Assembly: GCA_020634755.1 (NCBI GenBank)
Contig: JACKBC010000004.1
Coordinates: forward strand, 1-64,000
Length of the DNA stretch: 64,000 nt
Reading direction: 5' to 3'
From: Caldilineaceae bacterium
GTDB lineage: Bacteria; Chloroflexota; Anaerolineae; Caldilineales; Caldilineaceae
A program made the translations under genes and the position numbers. Below, piece by piece: positions 50,992-59,559 of the stretch. Each line of letters begins with the position of its first letter. The stretch's first letter is position 1. The notes below the pieces were generated by a model. It did no database searches and was not told where the DNA came from. It saw only the letters and a list, made by a program, of their open reading frames with translations.

Positions 50992-52743
50992 ATGACAATT
51001 ACCCTAACCACGCCCACGCCTCCTCCCCATTGGGCACTGCTCGAGCGGGCCTTACTGGACGCGCAGACCACGGCCTGCCTTGAGTTCTTCGACCATTACT
51101 TTGACGAACGGGGCTATCTACTCTGTGTACCGCGCTGGGGCGGTGATGATGGCCCAGACGATGCCGCCGAGAATCAGCTCAACTGGACTATGCTGCACGC
51201 GCTGGGGGCGGATGATGTGATTCTGGCCCGCTTTAAACAAGGCTGGGAAGGCCATCTGCGCCAATATACCGAAGCCAAAACAGTGGAGGTCGATCTGGCG
51301 CGCGAAGGCATGTACTACAAAGAGTTTCCGGTCATGTTCGACTGGTTCCACAACGCCGAGGGCTATTCGGCCTTCTTCTTGCAGGGGCTGTCGGACCCAT
51401 ATAACCGCTACTTTCAGCAGCGCAGCCGCCGCTTTGCCGGTTTTTATATGAATGAAGACCCACAGGCGCCCAACTATGACCCGCAGCACAAGATTATTCG
51501 CAGCTGCTTCAACGGCAGCCGCGGGCCGCTGCTACGCAAAGCCACCGGGCTGGATTGGGCCGGCGACCCCATTGACATTGAAGGACGCTTCCACCTGGGC
51601 CACGGCGAGCGCTCGTTTGAGGAGATGGTGGCCCACTTTAAGGATTACAACGACGTGGTGGGCGACAATCCCATGAATCTTTCCACCACCACCCTGGCGC
51701 TCAACGCCTACATGCTCAACCACGATGCCAAATATCGCGACTGGGCGCTTGAGTATATTAACGCCTGGGTCGAGCGTACCCAGCAGAACGGCGGCATTAT
51801 CCCCACCAACATTGGTCTGGATGGCGCCATTGGCGGCGAATGTGGCGGGCGCTGGTATGGCGGCATCTACGGCTGGGGCTTTACGGTAATTGTGCCGCAG
51901 ACCGGCGCGCTGGCCCACCGCACCTATTCGCACACCCGCGCCATCAACGGGTTTGGCAATGGGCTGCTGCTCACCGGCGACCAAAAGTATGTAGACACCT
52001 GGCGCGGCATGCTCGAATATATCAACGCCAATGCCCGCGCAATTGATGGCCAAACCATGTGGCCCAACGCCTATGGAGACTATTTTGGTGAAGAAGATTG
52101 GTACGACTGGAGGCCGCACCCCTTCCGCTACGGCGCGCTGGAAGTCTACTACTGGTCCATGGATGACGGCGACGCGGCGCTGGTCTCCCACGACGGCTGG
52201 GTTCAATATCTGCGCGGCGAAAATAAGGACTATCCAGTCGAGGCGCTGCAAAACGACTTGGATCATGTGCGTCGCAAGGTGGAACTCATGCGCGCCGATA
52301 CCACCACGCCGGATACGCGCCTCTCCGACGACATGAATCACATCAACCCGGCCACCACCGACACCCTAATCCAGCTCATGCTGGGCGGTATCCCCACCGG
52401 CCGCGTGGGCGGAGCGCTCCACTGTCGGCTGCGCTATTTTGATCCGACACGGCGCCGCGCCGGTCTGCCCCAAGATGTGGCGGCGTTGGTGGAAAAGATG
52501 ACGGCGGACGAGACCGTGCTGTCGCTGGTCAACCTCAACCAGGTCGAGCCGGCCACATTGATTGTGCAGGGCGGCGGCTATGCCGAACATCAGATTGAGA
52601 GCGCCACGCTAAATGGCGTGCAAACCGAGGTGAATGCAGATTGTTTCACAGTTTCGCTGGCGCCTGGTGCTGGCGGCCAACTGCGCTTACAAATGCAGCG
52701 CTATGCCAACCAGCCCACGCTGGCCTTTCCGTGGGATCGGTGA
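50992..52743 (+). CDS. Unrecognised 583-residue protein of the sugar locus
   Basis: Not recognised at family level. It is hydrophilic, without signal or membrane segments, and rich in Trp/Tyr/Asp (EFPVMFDWFHNAEGY, GGRWYGGIYGWGFTVIVPQT, ALEVYYWSMDDGD). Repeating helical segments with aromatic motifs suggest an (alpha/alpha)6 toroid, as in many glycoside hydrolases and lyases, followed by a ~100-residue beta-rich C-terminus (DETVLSLVNLNQVEPATL). Flanked by Gfo/Idh/MocA, ThuA and sialidase-like genes, it is a candidate glycosidase or lyase. The ATG follows GGAG. Confidence 0.7.
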   Translation: MTITLTTPTPPPHWALLERALLDAQTTACLEFFDHYFDERGYLLCVPRWGGDDGPDDAAENQLNWTMLHALGADDVILARFKQGWEGHLRQYTEAKTVEVDLAREGMYYKEFPVMFDWFHNAEGYSAFFLQGLSDPYNRYFQQRSRRFAGFYMNEDPQAPNYDPQHKIIRSCFNGSRGPLLRKATGLDWAGDPIDIEGRFHLGHGERSFEEMVAHFKDYNDVVGDNPMNLSTTTLALNAYMLNHDAKYRDWALEYINAWVERTQQNGGIIPTNIGLDGAIGGECGGRWYGGIYGWGFTVIVPQTGALAHRTYSHTRAINGFGNGLLLTGDQKYVDTWRGMLEYINANARAIDGQTMWPNAYGDYFGEEDWYDWRPHPFRYGALEVYYWSMDDGDAALVSHDGWVQYLRGENKDYPVEALQNDLDHVRRKVELMRADTTTPDTRLSDDMNHINPATTDTLIQLMLGGIPTGRVGGALHCRLRYFDPTRRRAGLPQDVAALVEKMTADETVLSLVNLNQVEPATLIVQGGGYAEHQIESATLNGVQTEVNADCFTVSLAPGAGGQLRLQMQRYANQPTLAFPWDR

Positions 52744-52825
52744 ACGTTATGGAGGCTGAGCTTCCTGATAGATAGTCTCTTGACAGCCAATCCTTAAACT
52801 TTACACATTCAATAGGAAAACAACC

Positions 52826-53467
52826 ATGCGAGCATTAGTCATTTGCGATGATGTTTATCATCCAGCCTCTTTAACGCGCGGCGGCTTGACTGGGCTAGGC
52901 GATTGTGGCTACGAATTTGATTGGCAGACCGACCCTGCTGAGTGGTCCGCCGCGGAGATGAGCAGCTATCCGCTGATCATCTTCTCCAAAGCCAATAATC
53001 GTACGAGCAGCGACAAAACCCCTTGGGCCAATGCCGAAATTGCCGCGGCCTTTGTGAAGTATGTGCGGCAGGGCGGCAGCATCCTCTTTTTGCATTCAGG
53101 CACGGCGGGATACACAACCACGCCGGCGCTGGAGCAGCTTATGGGCGGCGCCTTTGTGCATCATCCGCCCCAGTGCCCGGTGACGGTGGAGCCGCTGGCT
53201 GGCCACCCTTTGACCACGGGCAGCGCCGCCTTTACCGGCAAAGATGAGCACTATCATATGGAGATGAACGACCCCAATGTCGAATTCTTTCTCCATACGT
53301 CATCCGAACACGGCACGCAGCCTGGCGGCTGGACGCGCAGCGAAGGCCAGGGCCGCGTCTGTGTATTAACGCCGGGACACAATCTGGAAATCTGGCGACA
53401 ACCCGCCTATCAACCTATTTTGCGCAATTGTTTGGATTGGTGCGCAGAAACCGTCAGCCACGGATAG
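52826..53467 (+). CDS. ThuA domain protein
   Basis: A 213-residue ThuA-like protein with a glutamine-amidotransferase-like fold. RALVICDDVYHPASL, GSILFLHSGTAGY, DEHYHMEMND and VLTPGHNLEIWRQPAYQPIL fit the family. ThuA proteins occur with Gfo/Idh/MocA dehydrogenases in trehalose-utilisation and related loci; their biochemical role is not settled. AATAGGAAAACAACC precedes the ATG. Confidence 0.85.
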   Translation: MRALVICDDVYHPASLTRGGLTGLGDCGYEFDWQTDPAEWSAAEMSSYPLIIFSKANNRTSSDKTPWANAEIAAAFVKYVRQGGSILFLHSGTAGYTTTPALEQLMGGAFVHHPPQCPVTVEPLAGHPLTTGSAAFTGKDEHYHMEMNDPNVEFFLHTSSEHGTQPGGWTRSEGQGRVCVLTPGHNLEIWRQPAYQPILRNCLDWCAETVSHG

Positions 53468-53502
53468 CGCCCCTTGGTGAAAATATACGACGACAGGAAA
53501 TT

Positions 53503-54630
53503 ATGCAATTCAATCAGGTAAAATATCAAGACGCGGCCACCAAAACCTATCTGGGCAGCCCCAGCTTTGTGCGGCTTCCCCAAGGTGATCTATTGGCCAC
53601 CCACGACTACTTTGGCCCCGGCTGCCCGCTCAATCACGAACGGGAAGAACACCTGAGCAGCGTCTATCGCTCTAGCGATGACGGCGCCAGCTGGACCAAT
53701 GTTACCCATATTGCGGGGGGCTATTGGGGCAACCTCTTCCTACATGACGGCAGCATCTATCACCTGGGCGTGTCGCAGCAATATGGCTCTATTGTCATTC
53801 GGCGCAGCGATGACCGCGGCAATACGTGGACGCACCCCGCCGATGCCAAGAGCGGCCTGCTTTTCCGCGGCGGTCCCTTTCGTGAGCCGCCCAACTACCA
53901 CTGTGCGCCCATGCCGGTTGTGCACAAGGATGGTCGCCTCTATCGCGCGTTTGAAGATTGCACGCCGTGCGTCTGGGGCAGCGGCTTTCAGTCGCTGGTC
54001 ATCTCTGTGCCTGCCGACGCTGATCTGCTGGACGCCGCCAACTGGACCATGAGCAACAAGCTGGCATATGATCCAGCATGGACGCCGCAGGACTGGGGGC
54101 CGCTGCCCACACCGGGCTGGCTGGAAGGCAACGTGGTGGAAGCGCCCAACGGCGAACTTTGGAACATATTGCGCTTCAATTCCAAACCCGTTGTAGAGAA
54201 AGCGGCCGTTGTAAAGATTCACGAAAATGGCGCCCGCATCTCCTTTGACCCGGCCACGGGTTTTATCGACTTCCCCGGCGGCATGAGCAAATTCGTCATT
54301 CGCCGCGACCCCGTGACCGGGCTCTATCTCACGTTGACCAACAACAATACAGATGCGGCCTTTCCCAATCAGCGCAATGTGCTATCGCTCTATGTCTCCA
54401 CCGATCTGCTGCACTGGACGCCCAAACAGACGCTGCTGGCAGATGACTTGCCGCTGGCATATGCAGAGTCCATGCGCCTGACCGGCTTTCAATATGTGGA
54501 TTGGCACTTTGATGGAGATGACCTGCTTTACCTGGTGCGCACAGCGTATGACGGAGCCCATAATTATCACGATAGCAACCGCATTACCTTTCACAAACTT
54601 GCCCATTTTCGCCAATCGTTATCACAATAA
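53503..54630 (+). CDS. Sialidase-like (BNR repeat) protein A
   Basis: A 375-residue protein with a six-bladed beta-propeller pattern. Asp-box motifs are SSDDGASWTN and RSDDRGNTWTH; PMPVVHKDGRLYRAFED and GNVVEAPNGELWNILRF look like blade strands. The frame is open 25 codons upstream into the ThuA gene; the chosen ATG has AGGA five bases before it. No signal peptide, so it may act inside on imported oligosaccharides. Whether it is a true sialidase is not clear: the Arg triad was not traced. Confidence 0.8.
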   Translation: MQFNQVKYQDAATKTYLGSPSFVRLPQGDLLATHDYFGPGCPLNHEREEHLSSVYRSSDDGASWTNVTHIAGGYWGNLFLHDGSIYHLGVSQQYGSIVIRRSDDRGNTWTHPADAKSGLLFRGGPFREPPNYHCAPMPVVHKDGRLYRAFEDCTPCVWGSGFQSLVISVPADADLLDAANWTMSNKLAYDPAWTPQDWGPLPTPGWLEGNVVEAPNGELWNILRFNSKPVVEKAAVVKIHENGARISFDPATGFIDFPGGMSKFVIRRDPVTGLYLTLTNNNTDAAFPNQRNVLSLYVSTDLLHWTPKQTLLADDLPLAYAESMRLTGFQYVDWHFDGDDLLYLVRTAYDGAHNYHDSNRITFHKLAHFRQSLSQ

Positions 54631-54631
54631 A

Positions 54632-54783
54632 GGGGTGTGCATACGTATGTTCGCCGGGTAGAAGCGATTGACGTGCGTCGCACCGCCCAGCCGAACAGCC
54701 CTACAACAGACACATGCGTGGGTGGTGCGTCGCACGCGGTACTACCAACACACGTCCGCTCGAGCAGGAAATTATGCACATCC
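54632..54783 (+). repeat. 153-bp dispersed repeat, copy 2
   Basis: Same block order as 44155-44307, with GTGCGTCGCAC at 54673-54683 and at 54725-54735. It sits between two sialidase-like genes of one operon and lies entirely outside the coding frame; a longer frame through it for the downstream gene was rejected. Confidence 0.8.
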
Positions 54784-54808
54784 TTCAATAAAGTTATTGA
54801 GAAGCCTT

Positions 54809-55900
54809 ATGCAAAACATCACTATCTATCGCGAACCAGGCCGCTTTGCCGGCTGGCCCGCTAACTATGGCATCTGGTCGTGGGGCGACGAAATTGTGGT
54901 CGGCTTTACGCTGGGCCACATGGATCCGGCAGGCGGCTTCCACGCCCGCGACAAAACGCGTCCCTTCTTGTCCATGCAGGCGCGCAGCCTGGATGGCGGC
55001 GCCACGTGGGAAGTCCAACCCACGCCCTGCCAAACGCCGGGCGGGCGCGGCCTTTCCGCCGATGAGCATATGAATACAGAGATGCACATCAAGTCGCTGC
55101 TGGATGACGAAAACGCCCTGCCCACCTGCCCAGGCGGCATCGACTTTACGCACCCGGATTTTGCCCTCATGTGCGCCCGTTCGGGCCTATTGGCGGGCGC
55201 TGTCTCCTGGTTCTACTATTCGCTCGACCGCTGTCGCACCTGGCAGGGGCCCTATCGGCTACCCATGTTTGGCATGACGGGCATTGCCGCCCGCACCGAC
55301 TATCTGGTCAACGGGCCGGATTCGTGCATGCTCTTTCTCACGGCGTCTAAAGCCGATGGCGAAGAGGGGCGCGTCTTTTGTGCACAAACGACCGACGGCG
55401 GCAAGACGTTTGCGCTGCTTTCCCCCATTGGGCCAGAACCAGCCGGTTTTGAAATCATGCCGGCCAGCTTGCGCTTATCGCCCACGCGCATTTTGGTGGC
55501 CGTGCGCTGCAAGGTAGGCGGCAATGAATTCACCCAGGCCCAGCACACCATTGATCTATACGCATCGGACGATAACGGCCGGAGCTGGCAAAAAATAGGC
55601 CAGCCGGTGGCCGATACGGGACGCGGTGGCAACCCACCCACGCTGACTAAGTTGCAGGATGGGCGGCTGTGCTTGGTTTATGGCTATCGCGCTGAGCCCT
55701 ACGGCATGCGCGCCCGGCTCAGCGCAGATGATGGCTACACGTGGGGCGATGACATTATTTTGCGCGCCGACGGCGGCAACCACGACATTGGCTATCCACG
55801 CACGGTGCAGCGACCGGACGGCGCCATGGTGACAGCCTACTATTATAACGATACGCCCGCAGGCGAACGCTATATTGGCGCTACGCTCTGGTGCCCATAG
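54809..55900 (+). CDS. Sialidase-like (BNR repeat) protein B
   Basis: A 363-residue propeller protein. Asp-box-like motifs are SLDGGATWEV, TTDGGKTFAL, SDDNGRSWQK and SADDGYTWGDD. GNPPTLTKLQDGRLCLVYGYR and GYPRTVQRPDGAMVTAYYY are typical late blades of exo-alpha-sialidase-like proteins. It shares little direct sequence with its neighbour protein A. The frame extends 47 codons upstream through the repeat; the chosen ATG gives a normal length. It overlaps no gene and is followed by the dehydrogenase gene after 11 bases. Confidence 0.82.
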   Translation: MQNITIYREPGRFAGWPANYGIWSWGDEIVVGFTLGHMDPAGGFHARDKTRPFLSMQARSLDGGATWEVQPTPCQTPGGRGLSADEHMNTEMHIKSLLDDENALPTCPGGIDFTHPDFALMCARSGLLAGAVSWFYYSLDRCRTWQGPYRLPMFGMTGIAARTDYLVNGPDSCMLFLTASKADGEEGRVFCAQTTDGGKTFALLSPIGPEPAGFEIMPASLRLSPTRILVAVRCKVGGNEFTQAQHTIDLYASDDNGRSWQKIGQPVADTGRGGNPPTLTKLQDGRLCLVYGYRAEPYGMRARLSADDGYTWGDDIILRADGGNHDIGYPRTVQRPDGAMVTAYYYNDTPAGERYIGATLWCP

Positions 55901-55911
55901 GGAAAGACAAC

Positions 55912-56910
55912 ATGAAAACGCAAGCGTTAATCTGTACGGACAATCAAGAATTTAGCCTTGAGGAGTTTGACACGCCTGCCCCAGCCCCCGACCAGATTTT
56001 GGTGCGCAACACCTTTTCTGGCGTGAGCGTCGGCACCGAATTTGCCGTTATCCGCCACACGCTGGATTGGGGACCATTTCCGGTCTGCACGGGTTATCAA
56101 GCCGTGGGTATTGTCGAGACTGTGGGCCATAATGTGACCAAGTTTAAAAGCGGCGACAAGGTCTATTATCGCCGCAATTTCATGCCCATGCAGTGGGGCG
56201 CCCAAAAGGTAAACGGCTGTGCCGGCACCCACGCTTCACACGCCATCATTCCCGCCGCTGCCGAAGTGGAAGTGCTGCCGAGCGGGGTGGATGACGCCAC
56301 CGGCGCCCTGTTCGTCATGCCCTCTGTGGGTTACAATGCCGTGAATATGGCCGGCGTGCAGATGGGGGATGTGGTTGCGTTCCACGCCGTGGGGCCGATT
56401 GGGCTGGGCGCGCTGGTGGCGGCCAGATTACGCGGCGCAATCACAATTGCCATTGATCTCAATCCCAAGCGGTTGGAAATGGCCCAGGCGTTGGGCGCGG
56501 ATCATGTGATCCATGCCGGCGAGGAGGATGTTAAAGCGCGGGTCGATGCGATCACCCCTGGCGGCGCCGACGTAGTCTTTGAGGGCAGCGGCGTTGCGGC
56601 TTGCCTGGACCTGGCCTTCCCGCTGGCGCGGCGGCTGGGCAAGTTTGTCTTTTTGGGCAACTATGGCAATGCGCCGATTTCATTCCACTTTTTGGTGCCG
56701 CATGGCAAACAGCTGACCGCCTTCTTTCCCTGCAACGATGGGCTGGCGCCGTGTCGAGCTGCGGTGCTGCGCAACATTGCCACCGGCGCCATCCCATGGC
56801 ACAAAACCATTACCCATCGGGTTGCGGCAACAGAAGCCCCGGCGCTCTACGCAGCCATCAACCGCAATGCAATGCCCGACATGTTGGGCGCCGTGATTCA
56901 GTGGGATTAG
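55912..56910 (+). CDS. Medium-chain dehydrogenase/reductase (zinc-binding type)
   Basis: A 332-residue NAD(P)-dependent oxidoreductase. GroES-like N-terminal half (ILVRNTFSGVSVGTEFAVI, GYQAVGIVETVGHNVTKFKSGDKVYY), then a nucleotide-binding half (VVAFHAVGPIGLGALVAARL, TIAIDLNPKRLEMAQALGADHVI). The usual zinc-binding cysteine after G-T/S-E is absent (SVGTEFAV), so it may be zinc-independent. The ATG follows GGGAAAGACAAC. It probably closes the sugar operon; a strong hairpin follows. Confidence 0.9.
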   Translation: MKTQALICTDNQEFSLEEFDTPAPAPDQILVRNTFSGVSVGTEFAVIRHTLDWGPFPVCTGYQAVGIVETVGHNVTKFKSGDKVYYRRNFMPMQWGAQKVNGCAGTHASHAIIPAAAEVEVLPSGVDDATGALFVMPSVGYNAVNMAGVQMGDVVAFHAVGPIGLGALVAARLRGAITIAIDLNPKRLEMAQALGADHVIHAGEEDVKARVDAITPGGADVVFEGSGVAACLDLAFPLARRLGKFVFLGNYGNAPISFHFLVPHGKQLTAFFPCNDGLAPCRAAVLRNIATGAIPWHKTITHRVAATEAPALYAAINRNAMPDMLGAVIQWD

Positions 56911-56930
56911 GTGCAAAATTTTCTGCTGTG

Positions 56931-56986
56931 ATGTAGGACAAGCTTTTAGCTTGTCGCCTTGAACAAGCTAAAAGCTTGTCCTACAT
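56931..56986. terminator. 24-bp-arm hairpin between convergent genes
   Basis: The arms 56931-56954 and 56963-56986 are perfectly complementary (ATGTAGGACAAGCTTTTAGC...), with an eight-base loop. It lies between the dehydrogenase and the convergent brnA gene, fit to end both. A short relative follows the dpp operon at 40317. Confidence 0.75.
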
Positions 56987-57018
56987 GGAATCATAAAGGG
57001 GGTGGTTCTGCTTCTACG

Positions 57019-57309
57019 CTATGTTAAGCCAGCAATGTAGTCGTCTATAGCAAGACGAATCAACTTCTGATAAGGAATATTTGCTTCATTTGCTTTCTGT
57101 TTGAAGAATTCAACGCTTTCTTCGCTAAGTGACAACGTAACTTTCACACTTCTGGCGCGTTTGACCAATCTGTCGATAGGGTTCGTGCGATAGATTGCAT
57201 GTTTCCAGAAATCGTTGTTTAGCTCTGGAATATCCGAGAAATCTATCGTTTCGTCCTCGAAATCTTGCAAAGCTTGCAGTTCGCTAAGCCGCTCTTGTGA
57301 TATGCTCAT
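57019..57309 (-). CDS. brnA: BrnA family antitoxin
   Basis: A 96-residue antitoxin. DFSDIPELNNDFWKHAIYRT is the characteristic N-terminal region that contacts BrnT; VKVTLSLSEESVEFFKQKAN and PYQKLIRLAIDDYIAGL form a ribbon-helix-helix DNA-binding domain. Its ATG lies inside the toxin gene (26-base overlap). BrnA dimers usually repress the pair's own promoter together with BrnT. Confidence 0.9.
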   Translation of the reverse strand: MSISQERLSELQALQDFEDETIDFSDIPELNNDFWKHAIYRTNPIDRLVKRARSVKVTLSLSEESVEFFKQKANEANIPYQKLIRLAIDDYIAGLT

Positions 57310-57571
57310 AATAGTTTTTTCTCTCTTTTTTGCTCGCTCTACGCGCAGAAATTATCCTGACTCGGCCATTGCGCTCGGTATGCACCACGACCAACACAAT
57401 TAATCCTTTGATGGCGCCAATGGTGACTTCTCTAAGCTCTCCATAGTCGTCACGATAATCAATGAGGCTAAAAGTATCTCCCTTGAAGATTTCGATCGCC
57501 TCTTCAAAGGAGATACCATGTTTAGTGCGATTGGCGCGATTTTTGGCTTCATCCCATTCATAACGGTCCAT
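57284..57571 (-). CDS. brnT: BrnT family toxin (ribonuclease)
   Basis: A 95-residue RelE-like RNase of the DUF497/BrnT family. YEWDEAKNRANRTKHGISFE is the signature opening; GAIKGLIVLVVVHTERNGRV and RIISARRASKKERKNYYE are the usual closing, with the basic catalytic residues. It precedes brnA, the standard toxin-first order of this family. No ribosome-binding site is visible because an extended -10 lies directly before the ATG. Confidence 0.92.
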   Translation of the reverse strand: MDRYEWDEAKNRANRTKHGISFEEAIEIFKGDTFSLIDYRDDYGELREVTIGAIKGLIVLVVVHTERNGRVRIISARRASKKERKNYYEHITRAA

Positions 57572-57577
57572 ACATTT

Positions 57578-57586
57578 ATTCTACCA
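57578..57586 (-). promoter_or_regulatory. Extended -10 promoter of brnTA, possibly leaderless
   Basis: On the minus strand TGGTAGAAT ends six bases before the brnT ATG. CCATG at 57584-57588 is mirrored by CATGG at ~57607-57611 with ATTTAAAT and TGTACA between them, a candidate operator for BrnA autoregulation. Confidence 0.5.
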
Positions 57587-57636
57587 TGAATTTGTACATT
57601 TAAATACATGGTTTATTCGGAAAACGGAGAACTATC

Positions 57637-58479
57637 ATGCCCAAAATATTGATCACAGGAACCAGCGGATTTATTGGCAAGGCGTTGGGGGTCTCACTGG
57701 CGCAAAAGCATGAAGTTATCGGCCTCTCGCGCCAACCGACTGATGTAGAGGGCATCACAACGATTCAAGGTGATTTTTCGCGGCCCGATGAACTGCACAA
57801 GCTGGACGCCCATAGCGATATAGACGTACTCGTCCATCTGGCGGCGGTGACCGGCGGTTGCAGCGAAGAGGATGGTCTGCGCGTCAACGTACTGGGGACG
57901 CACCACCTGCTGCGCTATCTGATCGACCGCGGGGTGCAGAAATTTGTACTGGCCAGCTCAATTGCTGCCGTAGGCATGCAGTCACTGCGCTTTCGCCCCC
58001 TGCAACTGCCCATGCCGGATGAACATCCCTGTTTGGATCGCGACGGCTATGGCTTTTCCAAATATATGATGGAGGAAGTGACCCGCTATCTGGCGCGTCA
58101 AAATGATATGCTGGATTTTATCAACCTCCGCCTGGCCAGCATTGTGCCCGATGACCGCGTGGTGACGCCGCGCACAGCCGGTCCGCTGACCGAGTGGGCC
58201 ATGGGCTCAATTTCACTTATGCGGTTGCGTGATACCGTGCGCTGCTTGACGCTGGCCGTGGAAGCGCCCCATAAAGCGGGCGTACGCATTATGAACGCGG
58301 TGGGCGCGCAGGCCAACGTGGCTGGAACCGTGCCTGAGCTGCTACATTCGTGGTATGGCCAAGACGCCGACCAAATCAACTTCGCCCATTACGAGCAGCC
58401 GGGACACGAACGCGATGCCGTGTATGATATCTCGTATATTGGTTCAGAATTGGGATTTGTACCAGAGATAGCATTTTGA
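57637..58479 (+). CDS. NAD-dependent epimerase/dehydratase family protein
   Basis: A 280-residue extended short-chain dehydrogenase. N-terminal ILITGTSGFIGKAL (G-x-x-G-x-x-G), VLVHLAAVTGG, VLASSIAAVG, and the catalytic YGFSKYMMEE (Y-x3-K). Such proteins act on nucleotide sugars or sugar lactones. CGGAGAACTATC precedes the ATG. It is divergent from brnTA and ends at a hairpin; function beyond family level is open. Confidence 0.9.
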   Translation: MPKILITGTSGFIGKALGVSLAQKHEVIGLSRQPTDVEGITTIQGDFSRPDELHKLDAHSDIDVLVHLAAVTGGCSEEDGLRVNVLGTHHLLRYLIDRGVQKFVLASSIAAVGMQSLRFRPLQLPMPDEHPCLDRDGYGFSKYMMEEVTRYLARQNDMLDFINLRLASIVPDDRVVTPRTAGPLTEWAMGSISLMRLRDTVRCLTLAVEAPHKAGVRIMNAVGAQANVAGTVPELLHSWYGQDADQINFAHYEQPGHERDAVYDISYIGSELGFVPEIAF

Positions 58480-58499
58480 GCACGTTAGGATGATCATGA

Positions 58500-58560
58500 G
58501 GTGCTTCGTGATAAGATGATAGGATGACACGATGAAACTCACCTTTCATCCTATCATCTC
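58500..58560. repeat. Self-complementary GATGATAGGATGA array
   Basis: GATGATAGGATGA is followed by TCATCCTATCATC, a perfect 13-bp stem between the convergent epimerase and PhyH genes. It reaches the last codons of the PhyH gene and probably works as a bidirectional terminator. Confidence 0.65.
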
Positions 58561-59456
58561 TCGCCGCGATTAAGTACACTGGTTTCCAATAACCCTGCCG
58601 CTTCGTAAAGCTGATTCACATCCACAAGATGGCGCCCATCCTTATCGATCCAGATTCCACACTCGCCGCCATCGGGGCTGGCGCCCATCTCTTCGACCAC
58701 GGTGCCATCCATGCGCAAAACGGGGAGATCGAATACCGCTACCTGCCGGGCGTGTCCCTCAATATAGTGACCAACCAGCGAACGGCGGAAGCGATCTGTG
58801 GTGGTGTTGGGAAAGCTGCCGTGGATGATCTGGCCGTTGAAGAACAACACATCCCCCGCCTCTAACCGCATGGGAATGGGCTGCATCCCCGGCGGTAGTG
58901 GCACCGCAATGGTCGTAAAGCTTTCGCTTTCATCCGCCGGTTCCGGACAAATCAGCGGCAAATCCTGTGTTTGCGGCACGATTTGCAGACACCCGTTGGC
59001 TTCATCAGTTGGATCCAGCGCCATCCAGGCGGCAATGCTGGTACCGGGCCGGGCGCGCAAATAGTATTGATCCTGGTGCAGCGCCTGCCCGCGCGCGCCT
59101 GGCGGCTTAAAATAGAGCATGGTTTGTATGGCATACGGCTCCCGATCCAGCATGGCCACCATGCAGTGGCGGATGCGCGCATCCAGCAGCCAGCGACGGC
59201 TCACGTCGTCCCAATGGTGCATGTTGAACATGCGCGGGTATTGTTTGAGCGGGTCCTGTTCGCCATCATCCCACTGGTTGACCAGGTCGCTGGCGTAGTG
59301 GTCGGCCTGGCGCAACTGCATGAAATGCTCGCGATGGAATGCAGCCTCGGCCGGCGAAAATAAGCCGCGAGCAATCGCATATCCGTTCTGTTTGAACTGT
59401 TCTCGCAGTTCCATTGTGTAGCGCTGCATTTTTGCTACATCACTTTGCACATTCAT
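58554..59456 (-). CDS. Phytanoyl-CoA dioxygenase (PhyH) family protein A
   Basis: A 300-residue Fe(II)/2-oxoglutarate-dependent oxygenase. The iron ligands are in ALHQDQYYLRA (H-x-D) and GQIIHGSFPN (distal His); RRSLVGHYIEG supplies the 2-oxoglutarate Arg. GGAGAGGATGTC precedes the ATG. Bacterial PhyH proteins hydroxylate varied small molecules; the substrate here is unknown. It is followed by no gene in the same direction until the hairpin. Confidence 0.9.
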   Translation of the reverse strand: MNVQSDVAKMQRYTMELREQFKQNGYAIARGLFSPAEAAFHREHFMQLRQADHYASDLVNQWDDGEQDPLKQYPRMFNMHHWDDVSRRWLLDARIRHCMVAMLDREPYAIQTMLYFKPPGARGQALHQDQYYLRARPGTSIAAWMALDPTDEANGCLQIVPQTQDLPLICPEPADESESFTTIAVPLPPGMQPIPMRLEAGDVLFFNGQIIHGSFPNTTTDRFRRSLVGHYIEGHARQVAVFDLPVLRMDGTVVEEMGASPDGGECGIWIDKDGRHLVDVNQLYEAAGLLETSVLNRGER

Positions 59457-59559
59457 GACATCCTCTCCTTTTGACGGTCAGCGATACTTGGCCCTGTCAT
59501 AGATGCAAATCGACGACTCAACTAAGATTAAGTGTAGTCCTTTTCATCTATGCCAACCG

